From positions 1 to 5,672 of the forward strand of contig JACOEF010000305.1 in the NCBI GenBank assembly GCA_024998705.1: a stretch of 5,672 bases of DNA, read 5' to 3'. Origin of the DNA: Nitrospira sp. GTDB lineage: Bacteria > Nitrospirota > Nitrospiria > Nitrospirales > Nitrospiraceae. A program made the translations under genes and the position numbers. Of this stretch, positions 1 to 5,212 are shown one piece after another (position 1 is the first letter of the stretch; every line of letters begins with the position of its first letter). The notes below the pieces were generated by a model. It was not told the DNA's origin and ran no database searches. It worked only from the letters and a program-made list of their open reading frames with translations.

Positions 1-319
1 GCCGCGCCCCTTCGACTTTCACGAGAGATTCCGCCTGCCGCAGCCTGGCTGCCGCGCGTTTCAATCCGGGGTTATCTTTGAGCGCCTCCTCGATCAGGCT
101 ATTCAGTTCCGAATTGCCGAACTGTTCCCATCAGTGATCCTCCGGCCAATTCTGGAGCCGGCTCGTCCCCTCCGCGAGCGTCTCCGTCATTTCAGGCGCC
201 TCAAGATATTGTGCCGCCGGATCACCTTTCGGGACCCACGCGCAGCCCCCGAAGAACAGCGCGCAGCCGATCCCGAGACAGATCGGCAATCGGCGGGCAG
301 TTGATACACGGAATCTCAT
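1..319 (-). pseudogene. Outer-membrane efflux lipoprotein (OprM/NodT type), interrupted by in-frame TGA, partial at window edge
   Basis: The ATG at 319-317 opens a 62-residue reading frame with a lipoprotein signal peptide: basic start, hydrophobic core and an FFGGC lipobox with Cys26 as the lipidation site. After residues NWPEDH a TGA stop occurs at 133-131. The same frame then stays open to the window edge and reads WEQFGNSELNSLIEEAL, followed by KDNPGLKRAAARLRQAES. This is the classic N-terminus of outer-membrane factors of tripartite pumps, usually 'WW..FGd..L..Li..AL..Np.l..A.ar...A'. The TGA sits exactly where the first Trp of the WW pair is expected, so one TGG-to-TGA change explains the break. 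The product would be the outer-membrane channel partner of the upstream MFS pump. The gene starts inside the MFS stop codon (ATGA overlap) behind a strong Shine-Dalgarno sequence, so translational coupling is likely. Family assignment is firm. Whether the stop is real, a sequencing error or read through cannot be decided here. Confidence 0.8.
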
Positions 320-1914
320 GGCACCTCCTCCATCAATTCTTCTGCGCGCCGCTCCCTCAGCTCATCAGCGGGGCTCGGCGTCAACGGCAAGTGGGTCGGA
401 TCGGCGAACCACACGAGAATACCCAATCCGATAAACAGGAAACTCGCGACGAGAAACGCATCGTTGAGCCCGAGGATCGCCGCTTCCTGGCGGATCAGCT
501 GTCCAAGCTTGGCCTGAACCTCAGCCGGCGACAATCCCGCGGCGCTCAGTTTGGTCGTCAACTGTCCCATCGGGTCGAACGAGATCGACTGCCGCCCGCC
601 GAAGTGATCGGCCAGATGCAGTTGATGAAAGTGGATCCGCCTGAACAGGACGATCCCTTGAAACGTGATCCCGAATGCACCCGCAGCCACCCGTAAGAGG
701 TTGGCAACCTCGGCCGCGCGCGTGATGAGCGGACCGGACAGGCCGTGCAGAGTCAACACCGTCACAGGCGTAAAAAACGACCCCAGGAAAATGCCTTCTA
801 CGATCATCGGCCAGAAGAGTTCCTCATAACTATGGGGATCGTCGTACAGACCGAGCCAGTAGAAGGTCCAGGCAAAGCCCAGGCTGTTCAGACAAATCAA
901 CCAGCGCGCATCGACGTACTTGCAGAGGAGATGCATGACGGCAATGGCAGGCGCCCCCAACAACACCAGCGGCAACAGGGCCAGCCCGGCCAGTTTGGAC
1001 GAATAGCCGAGAATGAGTTGGATCTGCACGATCAACAACGACAACAGCCCGTGAATCGAGAAAAACCCGAGCGTCAGACTGATGACGCCGATCACAAAAT
1101 TGCGGTGCATGAACAGTCGCAGATCCAGGGTTGGATGACGCTCCCCCAATTCCCAAATGATACAACAGGGAAACGCCACGAGGAGGACGATCGCGATGGC
1201 CTGCAGAAACGGAGAATCCAGCCAATCGAAATCGTTGCCCATATTGAGCAGTGTCTGAAGCCCCAGGAGCAACACCGCCAACAAGATAAAGCCGCCCAGA
1301 TCGAATCGCGCGTACCGGCGATGAAAACCTCGCTTATACAACAAGGCGGCCAGCGTACCGACAATCACGAGCGTCAGCACGAAATCCAGGTAGAACAGAA
1401 AACGCCACCCGAGCATATAGGAGATGTAGCCCCCCACCGGCATCCCGATGGTGAAGGGCGTAATGCTGAACAGGCCCCAGACGGTCAACGCCACCGCCTT
1501 CAACCGCTTGGGATATTCGTTGAGCAGCATGGACTGGGCGATCGGTAGGGTGATGCCACCGGCGATCCCTTGCACGATGCGAGCAGGAACAAACTGCGCG
1601 AGCGTCTGACTATCACCGCACAAATACGAGGCCACGCTATACACCATGAAGGCGCCGATCAGCAGCCGGTAATCGCCGATCCGTCCCGAGAGATATCGCG
1701 CGAGGGGAAACCCCAGAGCCAACCCGACCATAAAGTCGGTCTGCGCCCAGGTGAGAAAACTGGGCAACACGCCGCCCAGATCGCCCGACACATGCGGCAG
1801 CAGGGCAATGTAGGAACCGGCATTGAACAACACAACGATATGCGACAGGCCGAGCACGACGTTGAACAACACAAAACGCCATCCATGCAGCCGTCTGAGA
1901 TACACAGTGGCCAT
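316..1914 (-). CDS. DHA2-family (EmrB-type, 14-TM) MFS multidrug efflux transporter
   Basis: This 532-residue, very hydrophobic protein is an inner-membrane proton-driven antiporter of the Major Facilitator Superfamily. Motif A is seen near residues 68-83 (GFPLARYLSGRIGDYR), motif B at 112-120 (RIVQGIAGG), and the antiporter motif C at about 147-162 (WG…ITPFTIGMPVGG), followed by GWRFLFYLD (169-177; the family usually has Asn in place of this Asp). The DWLDSPF stretch and the late hydrophilic segment with RRIHFHQLHLADH match the 14-helix DHA2 pumps that work with a HlyD/EmrA adaptor and an outer-membrane channel. Its length is normal for the group. The ATG is preceded by GAGG at 1929-1926, a slightly long 11-nt spacing. 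The lipoprotein gene that overlaps its stop is the expected outer-membrane partner. The adaptor gene is not in the window and may lie further left. It sits 60 bp behind the FNT gene on the same strand, so co-transcription is likely. The substrate is unknown. Confidence 0.93.
   Translation of the reverse strand: MATVYLRRLHGWRFVLFNVVLGLSHIVVLFNAGSYIALLPHVSGDLGGVLPSFLTWAQTDFMVGLALGFPLARYLSGRIGDYRLLIGAFMVYSVASYLCGDSQTLAQFVPARIVQGIAGGITLPIAQSMLLNEYPKRLKAVALTVWGLFSITPFTIGMPVGGYISYMLGWRFLFYLDFVLTLVIVGTLAALLYKRGFHRRYARFDLGGFILLAVLLLGLQTLLNMGNDFDWLDSPFLQAIAIVLLVAFPCCIIWELGERHPTLDLRLFMHRNFVIGVISLTLGFFSIHGLLSLLIVQIQLILGYSSKLAGLALLPLVLLGAPAIAVMHLLCKYVDARWLICLNSLGFAWTFYWLGLYDDPHSYEELFWPMIVEGIFLGSFFTPVTVLTLHGLSGPLITRAAEVANLLRVAAGAFGITFQGIVLFRRIHFHQLHLADHFGGRQSISFDPMGQLTTKLSAAGLSPAEVQAKLGQLIRQEAAILGLNDAFLVASFLFIGLGILVWFADPTHLPLTPSPADELRERRAEELMEEVP
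322..331 (-). promoter_or_regulatory. Ribosome binding site of the efflux lipoprotein gene, inside the MFS coding end
   Basis: On the minus strand GGAGGAGGTG lies 2 nt before the ATG at 319; its AGGAGG core is 4 nt from the ATG. It is built into the last codons of the MFS gene (…MEEVP). A strong site at an ATGA junction supports the chosen start and coupled translation of pump and outer-membrane partner. Confidence 0.7.
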
Positions 1915-1927
1915 CGCCGCGCGTTCC

Positions 1928-1952
1928 TCACTTAATCCACTGAATCACTTAA
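1928..1952. repeat. Short direct repeat TCACTTAA x2 in the FNT-MFS gap
   Basis: TCACTTAA occurs at 1928-1935 and again at 1945-1952, a 17-bp period, in the only AT-richer patch of the 60-bp gap between the FNT and MFS genes. The proximal copy abuts the MFS ribosome binding site. It could be a regulator or mRNA-level element, or chance. I see no convincing terminator hairpin with a U-run in this gap, so read-through from the FNT gene is plausible. Confidence 0.3.
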
Positions 1953-1974
1953 CGAGGTGCCGTATCCCGAGTGC

Positions 1975-2832
1975 TCAGGCCCGGACGGTCCCTGGTTGAG
2001 CAGCAGGCACCGTTGCGGGAAGGGGTGGGGTTGCAGCCGGCGCGCTCTTATGATGCGCCGCATAGATCGCCAATCCCGTGAACAACATGCCCCCGACGAG
2101 ATTCCCTAGTGTCACCGGGATCTGATTCCAGAGCCACCAGGTCGACACACTGATATTAGCCCCCAGCAACATGCCGACAGGCATGAGAAACATGTTCACC
2201 ACCGCATGCTCGAACCCTTGCGAAAAGAACAACAAGGTCGGCCCCCAGATCGCGAGAATTTTTCCGGAGAACGACGACGACATGTAGGCCGCGACGACCG
2301 CCAGGCTGACCATCCAGTTACAGAGCATCCCTTTGGTAAACGCCGCGAGCAAACCGGCGGTACCGTGAGATGCGTAATAGTTGGTTTTTGCTTCGGCGAC
2401 CGCAATGAGTTTGGCCCCGACCGCATTAACTTGCGCGTCTCCTGCAGTGGTCAGCGCAATCGCGAACAACCCCGCATATAGGACGCTACCGAGGAGATTA
2501 CCGAGAAACACCCAGCCCATGTTGGCCGCCACATGACGGAGGTCGGCGTTTTTCTGACCATCGGCCACCGCGACGGGGAGCAATGCGAAGCTGCCGGTGA
2601 TGATCTCCGCGCCAAGCAGAATCGCCAGCGCCAATCCGCAGGGGAAGAGCAGACTGCCCAGAATCCAGTAGCCGGTTTCAACGGCCACCGTTACCGCCAT
2701 GCTGGTCCCGATCCCGAGATAGGCGCCGGCCAGCATGCCGCGAAGCACGAGTTGACGCGGGGGTAAGCTGAGCTTCAGCGCGCCGCCGGCCAGCATACTG
2801 TCTACCACACCGTATGGCTTCACATAGTCCAT
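1975..2832 (-). CDS. Formate/nitrite transporter (FNT/FocA/NirC) family channel
   Basis: The 285-residue product is a six-helix inner-membrane channel of the FNT family, which forms pentamers and moves small monovalent anions such as formate, nitrite or hydrosulfide. Diagnostic stretches are LLGAEIITGS (Thr79 fits the conserved omega-loop threonine), the helix-5 segment KGMLCNWMVSLAV (167-179), SQGFEHAVVNMF with the central pore His209, and IPVTLGNLVGG near the end. The tail after the last helix is a short Ala/Pro-rich stretch. The start at 2832 is chosen because AAGGAGG lies 5 nt upstream and because the predicted sigma-54 start site (about 2907) lies downstream of the alternative ATG at 2922, so a transcript from it could not encode the longer form. 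That form would also add 30 residues with no FNT character. Substrate choice between nitrite and formate cannot be settled from sequence alone. It is first in the leftward operon, ahead of an efflux pump, which is an unusual pairing. Confidence 0.93.
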   Translation of the reverse strand: MDYVKPYGVVDSMLAGGALKLSLPPRQLVLRGMLAGAYLGIGTSMAVTVAVETGYWILGSLLFPCGLALAILLGAEIITGSFALLPVAVADGQKNADLRHVAANMGWVFLGNLLGSVLYAGLFAIALTTAGDAQVNAVGAKLIAVAEAKTNYYASHGTAGLLAAFTKGMLCNWMVSLAVVAAYMSSSFSGKILAIWGPTLLFFSQGFEHAVVNMFLMPVGMLLGANISVSTWWLWNQIPVTLGNLVGGMLFTGLAIYAAHHKSAPAATPPLPATVPAAQPGTVRA

Positions 2833-2837
2833 CACAT

Positions 2838-2844
2838 CCTCCTT
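2838..2844 (-). promoter_or_regulatory. Ribosome binding site deciding the FNT start
   Basis: AAGGAGG on the minus strand, 5 nt before the ATG at 2832-2830, is a near-perfect anti-16S match. It fixes the start at MDYVKPY rather than at the upstream in-frame ATGs at 2922 and 2862. Confidence 0.85.
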
Positions 2845-2892
2845 GTTCGGTTCGCCGGCCATCACTCCCGGCGCGATGCCTGGTACGGTCAC

Positions 2893-2906
2893 GGAGATGT
2901 TTCTCC
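2893..2906 (-). other. Small hairpin at the 5' end of the FNT leader
   Basis: GGAGA and TCTCC form a 5-bp stem with a 4-nt AACA loop on the minus strand, beginning right at the start point predicted from the sigma-54 element. It could protect the 5' end of the mRNA. There is no U-run, so it is not a terminator. The stem is short and may be chance. Confidence 0.35.
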
Positions 2907-2917
2907 TACAGGCCCTC

Positions 2918-2935
2918 AGCAAGGCGCGTGCCTCA
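2918..2935 (-). promoter_or_regulatory. Sigma-54 (RpoN) -24/-12 promoter for the FNT-efflux operon
   Basis: The minus strand reads TGAGGCACGCGCCTTGCT. Against the known RpoN consensus TGGCACG-N4-TTGCW it matches GGCACG at -24 and TTGCT at -12, with the invariant GG-N10-GC spacing; only the T before GG differs (A here). The predicted start point is the A opposite position 2907, giving a leader of about 75 nt to the FNT ATG. Sigma-54 promoters need an AAA+ activator bound upstream, and an NtrC-type regulator is encoded in the divergent operon, so direct control by that protein is a natural inference. The element was found by reading, not by a scored scan. Confidence 0.75.
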
Positions 2936-2952
2936 TCGTTTCCCGCTGGCCC

Positions 2953-2967
2953 GTCTACCTCGTAGAC
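2953..2967. promoter_or_regulatory. Perfect inverted repeat GTCTAC-CTC-GTAGAC, candidate regulator site
   Basis: Two 6-bp arms surround a 3-bp centre, giving a 15-bp dyad centred about 53 bp upstream of the predicted sigma-54 start point. The size suits a dimeric helix-turn-helix regulator. It is nearer the promoter than most NtrC-type enhancers, so it could be an activator site or an operator for another protein. Confidence 0.4.
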
Positions 2968-3018
2968 CAGTAGAGACGCTGGGTCCTCGCTGCCGGGACC
3001 GAATCCTCATCAACATCA

Positions 3019-3040
3019 CCCGCTCCCTTGACGAAGCGGG
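3019..3040. promoter_or_regulatory. Inverted repeat CCCGCT-N10-AGCGGG, candidate enhancer (UAS)
   Basis: Two perfect 6-bp arms separated by 10 bp are centred about 122 bp upstream of the predicted sigma-54 start point. That lies within the usual distance range (roughly 80-150 bp) of enhancers for NtrC-family activators. A weaker dyad, GGTCC-N9-GGACC at 2982-3000, is centred near -84. The arms of the dyads do not share a common sequence, which weakens the idea of one protein binding all of them. Confidence 0.35.
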
Positions 3041-3256
3041 GAAATACGGGCGAGATCGCACGGGCGCACGGTGCGAAACCGCTCATTCCGCATCCGGCTG
3101 CAAGAACTGCATGAGGAGGAGAGACCGGCATCCGCGCAAGACGTAACGGATTTCCCCTGGAGGGACGCCTTCCCCTACGGGACGGATCAGGCGACAAAGT
3201 TGCACAGAGACAAGCGAGCGGACTACCATATCCATCTTCGGAGAGCACGACCGCCC

Positions 3257-5212
3257 TTGAGTGACCTGCTCAGCAATCTGCCCATTGCCCGCAAGTTGTT
3301 TCTTGCGTCGGTCATTCCTGCGCTCACCGTACTGCTCCTCAGCGTCTTGACATACCGCAGCGTCACCACGTTCGAAGACGACGAGGGCCAGCTCAATGAC
3401 ATCTATTACTCTCAGCGATTGGCCTCGGAGTACCTGCGGCTCATCGTGGACCTCGAAACAGGGTTCCGGGGTTTCGTGCTCACGAGCCAGGAGCATTATC
3501 TGTTCCCCTACCGAACCGCTCAGGACCATGTGATGAACATCGGCAGGACGCTCGAAGCGCAGGTCTCCACCTATGACGATCAACGCGCGCTCATCACCTC
3601 CGTCCAACAGTACGTAAGGCAATTCATCGATGAAAAAGAAGTGTTGATCGAAGCCGTAAAGGCCGAGCATCCAGACGAGGCACGGCTGTACATCGAGGAG
3701 GGTAAAGGGCGGACCCTGATGTTGAAGATTCGCCAGGACATGGGGCGCTTCGAACATCTCGCCCAGACGGCGCTGAATACCAAACTCGCAAAACTCGCTC
3801 AGGATCGCGACACCATGCTCATGACCATCCTGGGGGGTGGGCTCTTTGCGTTGATCTGCATGGTGGCAGCCTTGCACCTCATCGCCCACTCCATCACGAC
3901 GCCGCTCGAACGCCTGGCCACAGCAGTCGTGGCGTCCGACAGCAATCCGATCCCGCAGGTTCCCGTCATGACCCGAACGGATGAGATCGGCAACTTGTCG
4001 CGCGTGATGCACACCATGAGTTCCGCCATCCATTCCCACATTGCCATGGTGCAACAATCGGAAGCGAACTTGCGCCAGCTCAACCAGGACCTGGCCGGGT
4101 CAGAGGCCAAGTACCGCAGTATCGTCGACCACGCGCCCTTCGGCATCTTCACCACGCGCGGCATGACCCTCGTCTTCAGCAACCGGTACAACAGCTTCCT
4201 CGCGGGTCTCGACCCGAGCGAAGAAAAAGACCCGGACGCAGTCCGCCGCGCCATTCACCCGGAGGACCGAGACCGGGTCATCGAGGAATTCGCACAGGCG
4301 GTGGCTGAAGGACAGCCCTATGAGACCGTCTTCCGGTTTCTCCATGCGGACGGCACGGTCAAAAAAGTCTTGAGCCGGCGCATCCCAATTCGCGATCATT
4401 CAGGAGCGGTCGTCATGCACCAGGGGTTCAACGTGGACATCACCGCCCTTGACCTCATGCAATCGCGGCTGCGTCGGGCCGAGCGACTGGCCACACTCGG
4501 GCAGGTGGCCGCAGGCATCGCGCATGAAATCAGAAACCCGCTCGTCGGCATCGGTTCGACGGCGTTCCTCCTGCTCGACGATACCGATCCGACCGATGCG
4601 CGCCGCCCCGATCTGGCCGTCATTCTGCGGGAGACCAAACGCCTCGACCGGATCGTGAACCAGATCATCGACTATGCCCGTCCCCGTGAGATCGTGGCCT
4701 TCGCCTTCGACATGGCACAGCTGGTGCAAGAAGTCATGAAGGTGTTGGATGAGCCGCTCACGCGCAAACAGGTGACCATCCACCTTTCGGCGCCCGACTC
4801 CCCCTACACCATTCAGGCCGACCGCGATCAACTGAAACAAGTGCTGCTCAACGTCTTGCAGAACGCGATCGAAGCCAGCGCCTCCGGTGGGGCAATTGCC
4901 GTCACCCTGTCCCAGCAGGCGCGAGGTGTGGAGCCGGGACTCGAAGTCGCAGTCGCAGATCGGGGAGCCGGGATCAGCGCCACCCATCTCCCGCATGTGT
5001 TTGAACCGTTTTTCACCAGCGGCAACCCGCGAGGAACCGGGCTAGGACTCGCCATCAGCCGCAACATTCTCGAGGCACACGGCGGGGACATATCGCTGGA
5101 CAGTGAATTGGCGCGCGGCACCACCGTTCGCGTCTGGGCGCCCTTGCGACAACAGCCACCACGACTACAGGAAGAGGAACAGCATGCAGGCCACGATCTA
5201 CGTCACGGATGA
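3257..5212 (+). CDS. Membrane sensor histidine kinase, CHASE3-HAMP-PAS-HisKA-HATPase_c
   Basis: This inner-membrane kinase should autophosphorylate and pass phosphate to the adjacent regulator. With the TTG at 3257 as residue 1 (651 residues), the order is TM1 about 14-33; a periplasmic CHASE3 sensor with its hallmark DLETGFRGFVL (65-75); TM2 about 187-211; HAMP to about 262 with DEIG at 242-245; a PAS domain about 282-397; HisKA with AHEIRNPL and phospho-acceptor His423; and the ATPase domain with N-box N532/N536, G1 DRGAGIS from D568, FEPFFTS, and G2 GTGLGLA from G593. All catalytic motifs are present, so it should be active. The layout resembles NtrB-like kinases paired with sigma-54 activators. 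The start is uncertain: the frame is open to a GTG at 3071 and has another TTG at 3200. I prefer 3257 because GGAGAG lies 11 nt upstream and the transmembrane helix follows directly. The signal is unknown; two sensor modules suggest both periplasmic and cytoplasmic input. Confidence 0.9.
   Translation: MSDLLSNLPIARKLFLASVIPALTVLLLSVLTYRSVTTFEDDEGQLNDIYYSQRLASEYLRLIVDLETGFRGFVLTSQEHYLFPYRTAQDHVMNIGRTLEAQVSTYDDQRALITSVQQYVRQFIDEKEVLIEAVKAEHPDEARLYIEEGKGRTLMLKIRQDMGRFEHLAQTALNTKLAKLAQDRDTMLMTILGGGLFALICMVAALHLIAHSITTPLERLATAVVASDSNPIPQVPVMTRTDEIGNLSRVMHTMSSAIHSHIAMVQQSEANLRQLNQDLAGSEAKYRSIVDHAPFGIFTTRGMTLVFSNRYNSFLAGLDPSEEKDPDAVRRAIHPEDRDRVIEEFAQAVAEGQPYETVFRFLHADGTVKKVLSRRIPIRDHSGAVVMHQGFNVDITALDLMQSRLRRAERLATLGQVAAGIAHEIRNPLVGIGSTAFLLLDDTDPTDARRPDLAVILRETKRLDRIVNQIIDYARPREIVAFAFDMAQLVQEVMKVLDEPLTRKQVTIHLSAPDSPYTIQADRDQLKQVLLNVLQNAIEASASGGAIAVTLSQQARGVEPGLEVAVADRGAGISATHLPHVFEPFFTSGNPRGTGLGLAISRNILEAHGGDISLDSELARGTTVRVWAPLRQQPPRLQEEEQHAGHDLRHG
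5174..5178 (+). promoter_or_regulatory. Ribosome binding site of the response regulator, inside the kinase coding end
   Basis: GAGGA, within the longer purine run AGGAAGAGGA, ends 5 nt before the ATG at 5184. It lies inside the kinase gene and supports coupled translation of the two partners. Confidence 0.65.

Larger units (their letters stand above)
2833..3256. promoter_or_regulatory. Divergent intergenic control region between the FNT operon and the kinase operon
   Basis: This stretch of about 420 bp separates the two divergent blocks. From left to right it holds the FNT leader with a small hairpin (2893-2906), a sigma-54 promoter firing left (2935-2918), and three inverted repeats upstream of that promoter (2953-2967, 2982-3000, 3019-3040). 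The kinase reading frame is open back to a GTG at 3071, but that extension is polar, featureless and lacks a Shine-Dalgarno sequence, so I treat most of it as non-coding. No convincing housekeeping promoter for the kinase was found: TTGACG at 3028-3033 resembles a -35 box but has no good -10 box at 16-18 bp. No RNA gene or mobile element is evident. Confidence 0.6.

Noticed and set aside
745..1548. Long plus-strand open frame (267 codons) opposite the MFS gene
   Set aside because: It is rich in Gln, Arg, His and Glu, has no hydrophobic or domain pattern, and is an exact antisense shadow of a clear 14-TM transporter; such frames are common opposite GC-rich genes.
3028..3056. TTGACG as a housekeeping -35 box for the kinase operon
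   Set aside because: No acceptable -10 hexamer lies 16-18 bp downstream (CGAGAT at 17 bp), so a sigma-70 promoter is not supported.
3114..3123. Strong Shine-Dalgarno-like AGGAGGAGAG in the intergenic region
   Set aside because: No ATG, GTG or TTG follows at a usable distance, so it is probably a chance purine run or part of a leader.
3179..3192. Possible second sigma-54 promoter on the plus strand (GG-N10-GC) ahead of the kinase
   Set aside because: The spacing fits but the -12 box reads AGGC instead of TTGC and the -24 box is only partly matched; GG-N10-GC occurs often by chance in GC-rich DNA.
3083..4057. Minus-strand open frame of 324 codons opposite the kinase N-terminal half
   Set aside because: It is His/Gln/Gly-rich with no recognisable motif and lies opposite the CHASE3-HAMP coding region, whose family motifs are unambiguous on the plus strand.
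4400..4996. Minus-strand open frame of 198 codons opposite the kinase core
   Set aside because: It lies opposite the HisKA and ATPase motifs (H, N and G1 boxes) and has no motif of its own.
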